Source: Ceratopteris richardii (lineage: Eukaryota; Streptophyta; Polypodiopsida; Polypodiales; Pteridaceae). From it: a stretch of DNA of 64,000 nucleotides. The notes below the pieces were generated by a model. The model was not told where the DNA came from, did no database searches, and saw only the letters and a list, made by a program, of their open reading frames with translations. Below, piece after piece: positions 1-11,165 of this stretch (positions are counted from its first letter, which is position 1; every line of letters starts with the position of its first letter). A program made the position numbers and the translations under genes. The stretch covers positions 127,159,811 to 127,223,810 of the forward strand of contig CM035423.1 of NCBI GenBank assembly GCA_020310875.1, written 5' to 3'.

Positions 1-195
1 TTGTAAATGAGGATTTTGCTTTACCAACTCTTCCATTGTGGTTTGATATAAAATTGTATAGTGTTTGTCTAGATTGATCTGGAAGGTTATTTGTGAATTA
101 TCTTCCTGATCAAGATGTTTCCTGGTTTCTGTTGCATGTGACTTTTCAATTGTTGTTTGATGATTGTCTATTTCCCCAATCTTGAGTTGTGCTTC

Positions 196-426
196 CTATA
201 TGATTTGTTTACATCTCTGCATTCTCTCATCCTTTAAATCTGGCATAGGATATGCCATCACATGATCTATAGGGTTTGGTCCATTTTGAATTCTTCCTTT
301 GTATGCTCTTATCAAAGTCTCTAGACTTTGTGAATTTTTTACCTCTTCCTGAGTCTGTGTATTTTGTAGTTGGCTATTGTTTGGATGTCCCACAGTTTCC
401 TCTTCCAGATTTTTACCCATTCTCAT
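196..426 (-). pseudogene. gag C-terminal linker of element A
   Basis: An open stretch of 76 codons, rich in Asn, Gln and Glu, lying downstream of the gag knuckles in the same orientation. It has no recognisable domain. Its position fits the linker between gag and protease. The remaining bases to position 1 continue in the same sense with no identifiable motif. Confidence 0.35.
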
Positions 427-635
427 CTTTCTTTCCCATCTTCCTTTTTGTCTATTTTTCTTTTCTTTTTGAAATGGATTTTTCTTATGGTCCTGTGTGT
501 GTGTGTCTCCTTTTTTATTTCTTGTTGTTTAGCTTGAGCTCTTGTTATAGCATTTACAGTTGCTTGACCATGATCACTCAATTCTTCTTGCTCCATTATG
601 TTAACTGTTTTTAATGGTATGTTACTAGATGTGTT

Positions 636-887
636 CTATTGTTTTTTAGGGTTTCTTGGGCAATCCCTTATTGAATGTTCCCTGCCACAATCCTTACAAT
701 AGGCTCCTTCTATTCTTAGTGTTGGAGGTTGTGGACAGTCTCTAATGAAATGTTCCCCCCCCCCACATCTATAACAAGTTATCTTCTGGCCTCCTTTGAA
801 TTGGGGTTTCTGATTGGACATGTAATTATTAGTTATGTACATGAATGTGGTTGTGTCCATTTCAATTCTCCCATTTCCCAAGTCCAA
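636..887 (-). pseudogene. gag zinc-knuckle tail of element A
   Basis: This stretch overlaps the end of the main gag frame and encodes two further knuckles, CYRCGGGEHFIRDC and CKDCGREHSIRDC. Paired knuckles of this form bind retroelement RNA. Element N has a comparable pair (CFTCQGDHYIREY and a degenerate partner at 55656-55982), so the doublet is a family trait. It is treated as part of gag and not as a separate gene. Confidence 0.6.
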
Positions 888-2248
888 GGCTTGTAGTTCT
901 GGTTCTCTCTGTTCATATCCTTCCCAATCTTCCTGGGTACTACATTTGTTGGTAATGGTGGTTGTTGTCCAAGTACAGGTCTTGGTTGCTTAGCAAATCT
1001 TGATTCTCTTTGTAAGTTGTGTTGGTTCATAAATTCCCTTTCTTTGATGGGTTGTCTATTGTAGAAAGACTCCTCTCTAGTATGGTTTGTCCATTTTCTT
1101 TCTAAAGTACAATATTTGAGTGTTTTCCTATCTTGCAAATGTTGTGGTTTATGATAAGGACATTGTTGAACCAAATGACTCTCCCCACAATTATAGCACT
1201 TCTTATTGGTTGATATTCTGGTGTTCATCAAATTTGTCTTGGTGTTAACTTCTAGGGCTTTAGCACTGGCTTGTGCTAATTCCTCTACTGGTGGAATTTT
1301 ATCTTCATTTGTTCTTGGTTGATCAAATGCTAATAAATATTTTCCTCTGTTATCCTCTAAGTCTATTGCCTCTTTCACATAGGCCCCTAGATTAGGACAT
1401 CTCCTATAATACACCAAGGTCCTTAATTGTGCACTTCTCAATCCTTCTATGAACAAAGATACTTGTCTAGCCATTGAAGGTACCTCTTCTCTTGGACATC
1501 TATCAATGTATTGCTTGAATCTCCTGGCATCCTCTCTAACATTTTCATCTTTTTGTTGTTTAAAACTATGTATTAGGGTAGTTGCACTATGTTTAATTCT
1601 AGTTTTGGAGAATTCCCCTATAAAGGCTTCAAGGAAGGATTCAATATCTGGATACATTTCCTTTTTTAATGGAATAAACCAAGATAATGCAGGTCCAGTT
1701 AGGGTTATACCAAATGCTTCAAATTGCACTTTGTAATCCTCTACTTCTTCTGCCCTAATCAATTGTCTGAATTCTGTAGCATGAGCATGAGGATTAGAAT
1801 ACCCTTCATATTGATTCTTCATGCATTTTGCTACTTGATAGGGCCTAAGCATTCTTCCATGGTTTTGCCACTGATGTCTCCTTTTGATGGGAAAATCATT
1901 CATTCCTTCTGCTTCTCTTTCAAAAGGATTTGGAGAAGTGTGTAATCTCCTCCCTTGTTGTTGTTCAGTAGTAGTGTGGCTTTCATTTTGTCTTGGCAAG
2001 TCTGTTTGCCCTAGGTTTTGTTCCCAAGGTCTCTTGTCTGCACATTGCCCTAAGTCATTAGAGTTTTCTGGGTCTTGTGAAAATATGTACACACATCCTT
2101 GTCTATCCTCATATCTACCATCCCTAAATTGTGCCACTGGCATTATATTTAAGGGAATTTCTAAGTTTCTCATCCTAATGAGAAACTTATGCATACCATC
2201 TTGATACACATAGGCTCCAAACCTATTTGTATACATATACTTGAGCAT
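833..2248 (-). CDS. gag: gag protein of gypsy element A (capsid domain and zinc knuckle)
   Basis: An open frame of 471 codons. In retroelements of this kind gag forms the virus-like particle that packages element RNA in the cytoplasm. A distinctive N-terminus (TNRFGAYVYQDG, about residues 7-18) is followed by a polar Gln/Glu-rich linker and a retrotransposon gag domain at about residues 130-300 (LSWFIPLKKEMYPDIESF, then IHSFKQQKDENVREDARRF). A CCHC knuckle, CYNCGESHLVQQC, lies near residue 350. The same capsid pattern appears in element N (57031-57528). The first Met is taken as start because the J homologue also begins close to that N-terminal motif. The identification as gag is secure; whether it is expressed is unknown. 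Confidence 0.8.
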   Translation of the reverse strand: MLKYMYTNRFGAYVYQDGMHKFLIRMRNLEIPLNIMPVAQFRDGRYEDRQGCVYIFSQDPENSNDLGQCADKRPWEQNLGQTDLPRQNESHTTTEQQQGRRLHTSPNPFEREAEGMNDFPIKRRHQWQNHGRMLRPYQVAKCMKNQYEGYSNPHAHATEFRQLIRAEEVEDYKVQFEAFGITLTGPALSWFIPLKKEMYPDIESFLEAFIGEFSKTRIKHSATTLIHSFKQQKDENVREDARRFKQYIDRCPREEVPSMARQVSLFIEGLRSAQLRTLVYYRRCPNLGAYVKEAIDLEDNRGKYLLAFDQPRTNEDKIPPVEELAQASAKALEVNTKTNLMNTRISTNKKCYNCGESHLVQQCPYHKPQHLQDRKTLKYCTLERKWTNHTREESFYNRQPIKEREFMNQHNLQRESRFAKQPRPVLGQQPPLPTNVVPRKIGKDMNRENQNYKPWTWEMGELKWTQPHSCT

Positions 2249-2506
2249 ATTTCTATATCACTAGTTTCAGGTGTTTCATTTGTCTCATTTAAATTTTCCA
2301 TGTTATTTGTCTGTCCTAAATCCCTTTCTTGTAGTTCACCAAACACTTGTCTCCTTCCTTTTTAACTCTTGTTTTTCAGGTATAGACAGTTTATTACCAG
2401 ATCTCAAAATCATTCATTCACTTATATTAAATTTCTTTCAAGATTTAATTTTTAATTGATTGGCCAACTAAAAAAAAAATTTACTTTTTCTGAACTATAA
2501 TTTGTT

Positions 2507-3330
2507 AAGAATCATGTTTTTCATGATTTTCTGGTGAGAATCGTGTTTTTCACGATTCTGTGTTAAGAATCGTGTTTTCCACGATTCTTTGGTTGAGAAT
2601 CGTGGTTTTCACGATTTTCTGATCAGAATCGTGTTTTCCACGATTCTGGTGAGAATCGTGTTTTTCACGATTTTGTGATCAGAATCGTGTTTTCCACGAT
2701 TCTGGGTGAGAATCGTGTTTTTCATGATTTTGTGATCAGAATCGTGTTTTTCACGATTTTGTGATCAGAATCGTGTTTTCCACGATTCTGGGATCAGAAC
2801 CGTGTTTTCCAAGATTCTAGGTGAGAATCGTGTTTTTCACAATTCTGGGTGAGAATCGTGTTTTTTCACGATTTTGTGATAAGAATCGTGTTTTTCACGA
2901 TTTTGTGATAAGAATCGTGTTTTTCACGATCTTGTGATCAGAATCGTGTTTTTCACGATTTTCTGGTGAGAATCGTGTTTTTCACGATTTTGTGATTAGA
3001 ATCGTGTTTTCCACGATTTTGTGATCAGAATCGTGTTTTTCATGATTTTCTGGTGAGAATCGTGTTTTTCACGATTTTGTGATCAGAATCGTGTTTTCCA
3101 CGATTCTGGGTGAGAATCATGGTTTTCACGATTTTGTGATCAGAATCGTGTTTTTCACGATTTTGTGATCAGAATCGTGTTTTCCACGATTCTGGGATTC
3201 GAATCATGTTTTCCACGATTCTGGGTGAGAATCGTGTTTTTCACGATTTTGTGATCAGAATCGTGTTTTCCACGATTTTGGGTGAGAATTGTGTTTTTCA
3301 CGATTTTGTGATCCCAGACAATCGTGATTG
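2507..3330 (-). repeat. Tandem array of about 28 hairpin units in the leader of element A
   Basis: About 28 units of roughly 29 bp. Each holds the inverted repeat AATCGTG-TTTTT-CACGATT as read on the plus strand, with alternating linkers of the types TTGTGATCAG and TCTGGGTGAG. On the element's sense (minus) strand the RNA would form a string of 7-bp stems with A-rich loops. Some units carry a paired change (AATCATG with CATGATT), but several carry one-sided changes. The array lies between the primer site and gag; 2249-2506 between it and gag shows nothing further. There are no unique spacers, so it is not a CRISPR array. Confidence 0.85.
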
Positions 3331-5067
3331 CTCACAATCGTTAAAAACGCGATTTTCTTTTGAAAATCGTATTCTGGGAATCGTGATTTTGAGTTTGGTC
3401 ATAGAATTGCGATTCTGTGCAGATTCTTGAAAGTTTTTTGTTTTTTGATTTTTTGAGTTCTTATTACACTATTAGAAGTGCCGTACCAAAACATTAACAT
3501 GCAATAAAGAACTTTCAACAAAAAGACAATTTTTCCTTCAAAAAGTTCAAAAAACAGAAAATCGTGATTCTGTGTTTTCAACAATTTTCTGTGTTTTTTT
3601 TATCTTTTCCCAAAATTTTGAACTTGAAATTATGCAAAAACTTAATGTGAAGAAGATTACCTTGTTGCTTGATCAACAAATTCCCAAATGCTTTGTGGAA
3701 GCCGGAAATCGCGATTCTGACAGTTCTCTTCACTCACTCTCTCTCACTCAAATGCCTGATTTTTTGTGAATTTAGGCTTTTATAGGCTTCAGACAATCGC
3801 GATTGTGAGTGATTTTTTATTATTTTGAATTCTCACTTTCTTGAGCCTTATTCTTGTGCAAGTTTATTGTTCTATTCCTTCAATCTTGTCCCTTCAAGCA
3901 AAATTTTCATGTTTCACCATTACTTATGAAAATCATGATTTTGTGTCCAATTCCCAAATATACCTGATGCTCAATTCTTACTGAAATTCTGCTTACCTCT
4001 AATTGTGCAACTATTGAAACCTTAAAATGTCTTACCTCAATACCCCTGGATTATTTTCATTATCTTACTAAAAATTGTGATTATGTGATGAGAATCGTGT
4101 TTTTTCTGAACTTTTCTGCTTTTCCTGTTTTTTGACTGTTCTCTCCTCTTAGTCTTCTCAATGTTTCCCAGCAACTCCAAATCAATTGTCACCTGCAATT
4201 ATACACCACCCAACTCATTCAAAGAGATTAAATTTTGAAAAAAATAGACAACAACTTTACTTCTAAATATTTTTTGTTTTTCTTTCAATTTCTGGATTTT
4301 TCTTTCACTATTTCCCTTCCTCCATTCAACACCAAACCTCTTGCAAAACTTTCTTAGAAAAAAGAAATTTGTTTTGATTTTTAATAGATTTTATGAATTT
4401 ATTTAGTATTTTAAACCCTAAATCAAGGAAAGCACTTCACTTAGGGTTTTCTTGTTTCCAAGATCCATTGATCTTTTATCTCATGATTGGCTATACTCTT
4501 TATGCTTGCAATCTCACAATTTGGAAGTAGAGATTTTCAAGAAAGTATGTGTTAAGAAGTACAAGTATCAATTCATGCAAAGATAAACTCAAGACCTCTT
4601 TTTTTCAAGTGGCAAATCAGTCTTCTCTTAAGATTATTACTTTACCTTGAATAAACAAATGGAACAATCAATTTGCACATAGCTACTTTACTTGACTTTC
4701 CTCATTGCAACCATGTCATCTTTTCCAAGATTTGACAAATTTTGCTTGGTACTTTGTCAAAAAGCAATCTACTTATGCAAAGATAATCACATTTTGCTTT
4801 TCCTTTAGCAAATTAATTCATTTGTTTTCACACACCTGCAATTTACTCTTAAAAGGTATGAGCAATTACCAATTTGCACAAATTCACAAACTTCTTTTAT
4901 CTCAAGAGGTTAATTCGTGCTTTCTTTTCCCAAAAGACAAGCAAAGAAACCTACCTTTCCAATTTTTCTTTCTTGATTATAGAGTAGTACATTTTCAATG
5001 TGTTCAAATACCATCAACAATGGAAGATCCAGCAAGGTCCAAGACTTCAATGAAGCTTTTTCTTTGT
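3331..5067 (-). other. Leader of element A between hairpin array and primer site
   Basis: About 1.7 kb of AT-rich sequence with no supported gene. Scattered single copies of the array core occur here (ACAATCGTGATTGC near 3318, ACAATCGCGATTGT near 3793), so the palindrome is not confined to the tandem block. The open frame at 4705-5208 crosses the primer site into the LTR and shows no domain, so it is taken as chance. Confidence 0.5.
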
Positions 5068-5085
5068 TCCCTGGCAACGGTGCCA
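5068..5085 (-). other. Primer-binding site for tRNA-Asp, element A
   Basis: The minus strand reads TGGCACCGTTGCCAGGGA. This pairs closely with the 3' end of plant tRNA-Asp (CCCCGGCAACGGCGCCA, from established knowledge). It lies 5 bp inside the LTR end at 5091, as expected for minus-strand DNA priming. Confidence 0.7.
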
Positions 5086-5090
5086 AAAAA

Positions 5091-5915
5091 TGTTTGGTGT
5101 GAACCTTTGGATTTGTCCTTTCCAATCATTATAGCACAAAAGATCAACTACACATCTTTAAATTGTCAATCTGAGAAGTATGCAAAGACCACAGCCCCTT
5201 CTAGTTAATGGAATCGAAGAATAAGATTTGACATGACTGTTTTTCTGAGAGATTTATGAAGAAGAAAGGTAATAACTAGGGTTTTGATTATCTTGAGTTC
5301 TACAACAGCATTTTCAATGATTTTTGTGCCTAAAGTGTGCCATTTTCTCAGTATAATAGAATTGTGAAGTCAAATTTCCAAAACAGTGCCTGTATCACAC
5401 AGACAAGACAATCGTGATTTTGTAAAACTGAGAATTTCTTATTCCAACTTTGATCTTCTACACTATCTTGCTCAATACAATAAGATTCATCTATCTTCAT
5501 TCACCTCACTCAGAGATATAGAAGGAAAGCTTACAAATTCCATGGATCATACAATGAAAAGTCTCAACAAATCAAGAGAAAGATCATGGAAGGAGAAAAC
5601 ACGATTTTCTACAGGAAAGCTCTTCACATTACTTGGATAGCATTAAACTAATACAACCAACCTCTTCAAAATAGAAGAAATTATCTTTTATACTTTTTCA
5701 AGTGTCCTTTTTCACACTTGAATTTTGGTCCTTTTCACCTTCTATTCTAAAAATATGCTATCAAAGAGATTCCAAAAAATTCTAAGAAAAATACATATGA
5801 TCCTATTTCACATGAGGAAGACTCTTCCTCAATTTTATATCATTTGTATAAATATTTCTACAAATTTTTTTACATTTTACAACTAATTTTTCTTCAAGAA
5901 ATGCTTCCTCTAACA
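5091..5915 (-). repeat. 5' LTR of element A (right border inferred)
   Basis: On the plus strand it starts TGTTTGG directly beside the primer site, and a matching CTAACA end occurs at 5915, where sequence homologous to Copia begins. Length would be about 825 bp. It contains further copies of the palindromic core (CAATCGTGATTTTG near 5409, ACACGATTTTC near 5598). No second copy is in the window, so the right border is a best estimate. Confidence 0.5.
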
Positions 5916-6804
5916 TACCCCATAAAGTTAAATAGAGCTATGTTTTTTGTTTCTCCTACTTCAAAAGTAAAGAGAGTACCATACTTCTCACCTCTGGCTA
6001 TCTTCTTGAAGCCTTGACATGGACCTTGCACAAAAGCTCCATGTTGGGTGAACCTAACTTGCAAGCCTTTCTCAACTATTTGGCCTACACTTATTAGGTT
6101 TTTTGTAATAGTGGGAACATAAAGTACCTTACTCAAAATATTTTTCTTTCCATTAGAAGCTTTGACACTACCAATATTCTCCACACTATGCTTTGTGTCA
6201 TCCCTATTTGAACTTCATGTCTATGCTTTGGACTTTCCAAGTCACATAAGAGAGCTATGTTGCCTACAACATTGTTTGAACATCCTGAATCTATGTAGAA
6301 TAAATGATCATCTTCTTTACCTTCCTTGTGGCTTAGATTCATGAAAAGCAATGACTCTTCATGTTAATGATCTTCAAAATAATTGTTGTAGTCCCTTCTG
6401 TTATGGCCTCTATTGTTATTGTTAAAGTTATGTACACCTTTGCCTCTATTGCTTCCATATCCACCTCTTCCACTTCCTTTCTGGATCTTTCGATTGAACC
6501 AAGAATTTTGAGTGGTGTGGTTGTTCTTATAACAGATGGCACAAGGTTGAACATTCTGGCCTTTCTTCTTGTCATGCTTTAGTCCTTTCTTCTTCTCTTT
6601 CCACTTGCTCTTGCTTGCAAAGTTTGCTTGGGAAGTCTCCTCTTCATCTTCTTCCTTCTTCTTACCTTTCAACTTCTTGTCCTTCTTATCTACATATAGA
6701 GAACTAATTGAATTACCACGATAGGATTTACCTTCCTTTATGCTATTGTAGGCCTCTTGATTCAACAATTGTCCAAGAAAGATGTTGAAATTTAGAGTTT
6801 GCAC
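5916..6804 (-). mobile_element. Ty1/copia fragment Q (end of gag, protease) (fossil)
   Basis: Minus-strand translation gives a lysine-rich gag tail with a degenerate knuckle (CAICYKNNHTTQN), then a protease segment with YIDSGCSNNV and the pre-integrase stretch KVLYVPTITKNLISVGQIVEKG. It closely matches the corresponding part of Copia C (15548-16602), so Q is a piece of the same family. LTRs and the rest of pol are absent. It is broken with several breaks. It abuts the LTR of A on the left and the LTR remnant of B on the right. Confidence 0.75.
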
Positions 6805-7036
6805 TAATTATGTAATGATGTTTGACATATTTGTGTTCATTCTGACTAATCATTGGTGTGTGTTTCATTCTATTTGAGAAAATTGAGTGTGAATATGATC
6901 TGATGTAGCAGATTTATGCTCTGTCTGATTCACTGTTCTTGAATATTTATGTATGTGTATACAATCTGGCACTATGAGTTTTACTATGACAGATCTACTG
7001 TGTGAGAAAGTACTTATGTGTTGAAGAACCCCAACA
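6805..7036 (+). repeat. 5' LTR remnant of element B
   Basis: About 230 bp matching 21653-21884, including TTGACATATTTGTGTTCATT and the shared end GAACCCCAACA. The part corresponding to the first third of the 3' LTR is missing and Copia Q adjoins here. No primer site could be recognised directly downstream (CATTTTGCAATCC). Confidence 0.7.
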
Positions 7037-7377
7037 CATTTTGCAATCCTACTATGCTTGCTCAAAGAAGTAAGAAATGAATGTCGAGAAGAAGGGGAAG
7101 AGTTGGTAGAATATATTATACATGAGCTCAAACTCAAGCTGGTAACATGGATCCATTTCTTGATTCATATGATTGGTACGAGGCACAAGAATATTCAAGT
7201 TGAAAGTTTGAAAAAGAGGGAGAAGGATTAGGTGCAGCACAAGCAAGGCTGGTGGGCAGAATTTTAGGAGCATTGATCTTGACAGAAGCAGTTGCAAGAG
7301 TAAGAAGGCGACTCCAATTTGACCCACTTGGAGGGAGTACCAGGCAAAGGCCTAGGAGTACACCTTAACCATCGTCT

Positions 7378-8560
7378 ATGGTGCAACCACTTCCTAACCC
7401 CAAAGTCAAAGTAGCATATTTCAGAGGAGGATCAAAAGAAAATGCAGATTGCCATGTTGCTCAGTTTGAAATCAAATGGATAGCAAATGGTTATCTAGCA
7501 CCATATGGTGATGCAATCAAATTGCAAAAATTCACAGCCACATTAGAAGGAAAGGCTATAAGTTGGTTCAGCCAATATGTTATTGCCCATTTTTCTATTT
7601 ATAATGCATTAAGAAGGCATTCTTGCAAAGATTTAGAAGAGAAAAGACTCCCTCTGATGTTTTGAGAAAACTTAGAGCAATCAGGCAAAAGAATATGTTG
7701 GTAGAAGATTATGCCCAGAAATTTAGAATTTTGGTGAAAAGATTACAAGGTAATGAGAGACCTACTCATGAGATGTTAGTAGGCTATTTCCTAAAGAAGT
7801 AGTATTAGAAATGGAGTAGCCAGTATTGATATAGCTGGCGGATTTGATGTGTTGGTATTTGTAGCTGCCAGCATAGAAAAGATGTTTGATAGAGCAAAGA
7901 AGAAATATAGCAATTCTAGTTCAGATGAAGAATCTAATTCAAAATCGGATTCTAGAAAAGATGCAATAGATTCAGATTTGGAAAGTGAAGAGGAATAATT
8001 TTCAGTACAAAGGCATTGTAAGTCAAAAAGGAAACATGGGAAGGAAGAAGCACTGATTAGTCATCTAAAGAAGAGTGGATATTCAATAATTGCACCCAAA
8101 GAAAAAAGTTTTTTGTGAGATATGTGAGATAGAAGATCATACTACAAGTCAACATTGGTACAATCCAAAGCATAGAGGTCAACAGTCAAGGCATGAGAAT
8201 AGAAGCAACAATGAGGTTGTAGCAAATCAAGCAATTCCGATTTAGGGACGAGGTGGTTTTCAGAGGCAGCATCAAGGGAGACTCCATGGAGGAAACAAGG
8301 AAATCAACAAGGACGACCAACCAAAGTAATGCCATGTGGGTATTGCTCTACTCCATATCATTGGATTGGTTCCAATTTCCCATTATGGGTCCAACATGGA
8401 GAGGAAAGAGATGTACCAGTTATTAGGTATAATTAGAATAACTAGCAAGGGTAGCAACAACAACAGGCCCAACAAGCTACTCAGGCAAATTTCATTGTAT
8501 TTGACTTATCAAAAGAAAAGTTCCAAGGTGATCCAAGTTCGATTACATCAAAAATAGGAA
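7378..8560 (+). pseudogene. gag: gag region of element B
   Basis: The capsid-like start includes AYFRGGSKENADCHVAQFEI and LEGKAISWFSQY (7378-7665), a pattern shared by plant gypsy gag proteins. Downstream is an acidic Ser-rich stretch (7915-8000) and two degenerate knuckle-like segments, CEICEIEDHTTSQHW near 8110 and CGYCSTPYHW near 8335. Gag would package element RNA. Bases 7037-7377 upstream hold only leader sequence with no motif I recognise. The region is broken. Confidence 0.65.
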
Positions 8561-8805
8561 ACAAACAACATATGGACCAATGGAGTTGTGATTGTAGACA
8601 ATGTATTAAGATGAAGGAAGTGGAAGTCTTGGTGGTAACAAGATCAAAAAACAAGGGTCCTATTGACTGGCATGAAGAAAGGTAGATTAGGGATCAGTTA
8701 CAAAAATGGATCCAGCAAGATCAAGAGAAGCAAGAGGAAATTCAGATTATATCAAAAGTTGGTGATAACCTAGTCCCAACTCACACACAAAGGAAAGAAG
8801 ATAGG

Positions 8806-9621
8806 ATGAACCCTAAGAAGGATCTGGACAATGATTGGTTTGAGGTAATTATTAATTCTCCTATGAAATTGTCTTTGGATCAATTATTATCTTTAGTTCC
8901 AGTTTTTAAGGAAAAGTTGTTGAAGAAGTTGGTTGGGCAACAATTAGAGCCAGCAAATATGTCTACAATTTCAGCATTAGCCAATAATATTGATCCAGAA
9001 GATGTGGATTTTGTACTACCAGTTATTCAAGCACAATATAAGCAGAGAATGTTTGATGAAGTTTTGTTGGATGGTGGTTCAAGTGTGAACATCTTGCCAT
9101 AACATATTTTTAAAGAGATGGGGAATGGGGCATTAGCTCTAGCACCTTTTCATGTCAAGATGGCGGATTAGACAAGATTGCAACCTTTAGGAATTCTGAA
9201 GCAGCAGCAAATAGTAATTGTAGGTATGACATTCATGGTCAATTTTGTGGTAATCAGAATGTCAAAATCTACCTACCCATATGAGATGTTGCTATGTATA
9301 CCATGGTTCAAGTTAGCCAAAGTAAAGCAAGATTGGGGTTTAAATGTGGTGGTTATCACTAACGGGAAAAAGGAAGTTACAATACCAATGCAGGGAAGAT
9401 GGACTATGTCAATAAAAGAAAAACCTTTAATGGCCCAGACCATTAGTTTAGCAGAGGAAATAGAGGATGATGAAAAAGAGGAATTCTTGAAGGCAAATCC
9501 AAGAGTGGTCCTAGTTTTGGAAGTGGATGTTGAAGGAGTACTACAAAAAGAGGATAAATTGCTAGAAAATAGATTTGAGCCAATAGCATGTGACAAAATA
9601 GAAGGAACAAAGCTGAGATAG
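8806..9621 (+). pseudogene. Aspartic protease region of element B
   Basis: The segment DEVLLDGGSSVNILP (around 9055-9102) matches the active-site region of gypsy proteases (D-[TSG]-G-[AS]-[ST]). The following part (9178-9621) contains MTFMVNFVVIRMSKSTYPYEML and the closing CIPWFKLAKV, in the place of the usual I-L-G-x-P-W segment. The protease would cleave the gag-pol polyprotein. It lies between gag and RT as in other gypsy elements. Confidence 0.65.
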
Positions 9622-9675
9622 TTATTTGAGCAGAAAATTCCGACTTAGCAAAAACTGGATCAGGAAGAGAAGGAG

Positions 9676-10743
9676 GTGATAAATCTGGCAGAAAAAATAT
9701 ATGACCAAAAGTATGCAATGTCTGTTAGGGTGAAGGAAGATGAACTTCAAGAAGTCAATTTAGGTACAGATGTTGAACCCGAAATAGTGCGGGTAAGCAA
9801 AGAATTGGAAGGTCAGTTTTTAGATGATCTGATTTTGTTATTGAAGGATTATATTGATGTATTTGCTTGGGATTACTCTCAAGTAAAAGGGATAGATCCA
9901 AATCTACATCAACATCGGATTCATTTGAAGAAAAATGTTGCTTTGGTGGTGCAGCAAAGGTATAGGATGAACCCAAACCTTTGAAAACAGGTCAAAGAGG
10001 ATATTGACAATCTCTTGGGAGTTGGATTCATCAAACCTATAAATCAGGTAATGTGGTTATCACCCATTATTGTTGTTCCAAAAAAGAATGGGAAATTGCA
10101 GAATTGTGTGGATTACAAAAAATTGAATGCAGCCACAATTACAAATCCTTTTCGAATGTCATTCTGTGATGTAGTGCTTGATGTAGTAGCAAGATTTTTT
10201 GGTTACAATCAGATCTGTGTTGTTGAAGAGGATCAACATAAAATAACATGTATTATAGAATTTGGGGCATATGTGTTCACAGTTATGAGTTTTGGGCTCA
10301 AGAATGGGCCACCTTCATTTAATTATGTTGCCCATAAAGTTTTTGAGCCCTGTTTGTAGGATTTCATGCAAGTATTTGTGGGTGATTTTTCAGTGTTTGG
10401 AAGGAAGATGCAACACTCGCTGCATCTGAAGTCTTATTTTGTCAGATGCGAAAAATTCAGAATGGTGTTGAATCCATTTAAGAGTGTTATTGCAGTAAGG
10501 AGTGGCATTTTGTTGGTTCATGTTATCTCAAGTTCAAGAATGGGCATTGACATCAAGAAGATCGAGGCCATCAAGATAGCAAAAGCTCCATCTATTGTAA
10601 AGGAGGTAATGAGGTTTGTGGGCAAGATTAAATGGCATGCCAGATATTTGAGGTATGTAGCCAATATTTCATTACCTTTGACACACTTAACTAAGAAGGA
10701 TGTTCCTCTCGTATGGGATGAACCTCAGGAGAAAGCTTTTTAG
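9676..10743 (+). pseudogene. pol: Reverse transcriptase of element B
   Basis: The pre-RT motif DVFAWDYSQVKGIDP (9856-9900) is followed by the RT fingers and palm: WLSPIIVVPKKNGKLQNCVD, then FTVMSFGLKNGPPSFNYV. The catalytic box reads FVGDFSVF where families usually have YVDD, and the thumb has IEAIKIAKAPSIVKEVMRFV. RT copies element RNA into DNA. The similarity is clear, but the gene is a fossil. Confidence 0.85.
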
Positions 10744-11165
10744 TTGCTAGAGAAGATGGTGTTAGTAGCATCTATTTTGCAGCCTCCGAATTGGTCTTTA
10801 CCTTTCCATATATTTGTAGATGCTTCTAATGTAGCAATAGGAGAAGTTTTTATGCAATAAAAAGAAAAGGGATGGTATAGACCAGTTTACTATGATAGTA
10901 GAGTTTTTTGTTCAGAAAAGAGGAATTATGTGGTAATTGAACAAGAGGCGTTGGTGATGGTGTATGCTTTGAATAAATTCAGGCATTATTTGTTGGGAAA
11001 TAAAGTAGTTTTTCATGTGGATCACCAAGCTCTAATATATCTTATTAAGAAGTCTCTTTTGACAGGGAGATTAGCAATATGGATGCTCTTACTCTAGGAA
11101 TTTGATTTTGTGATTTTCCATACTCCAGGTAAAGAGCATGCTATGGATGATTATTTCACTAGATT
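10744..11165 (+). pseudogene. pol: RNase H domain of element B
   Basis: Follows RT without a gap: LPFHIFVDASNVAIGEVF carries the first catalytic Asp region, NYVVIEQEALVMVYALNKFR the Glu helix, and VFHVDHQALIYLIKK the second Asp motif. The FDFVIFHTPGKEHAMDD stretch closes the domain, as in plant gypsy pol. RNase H removes the RNA strand during reverse transcription. Confidence 0.8.

Larger units (their letters stand above)
1..5915 (-). mobile_element. Ty3/gypsy element A, 5' half, runs off left edge (fossil)
   Basis: Read on the minus strand, the parts come in the order expected for the 5' half of an LTR retrotransposon: an LTR (5091-5915), an Asp-tRNA primer site, a long leader with a hairpin array, then gag. 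Pol would lie left of position 1. The gag N-terminus (TNRFGAYVYQDG) resembles that of element J (TNQLGARIYEDG), so A and J belong to one wider family. The element is broken, with a few breaks in the visible part. Only one LTR is in view, so age cannot be judged. The right LTR border is inferred from terminal TG/CA and from where Copia homology begins. Confidence 0.75.

Noticed and set aside
2271-2459. Short plus-strand frame before the hairpin array
   Set aside because: AT-rich leader sequence with no motif, antisense to element A.
2507-3330. Regular repeats with spacing that superficially resembles a CRISPR array
   Set aside because: The linkers are themselves repeated, the units are short hairpins inside a retroelement leader, no cas genes exist and the genome is a plant's.
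4705-5208. 167-codon plus-strand frame in element A
   Set aside because: It is antisense to the element and crosses the primer site and LTR border, so it is a chance frame.
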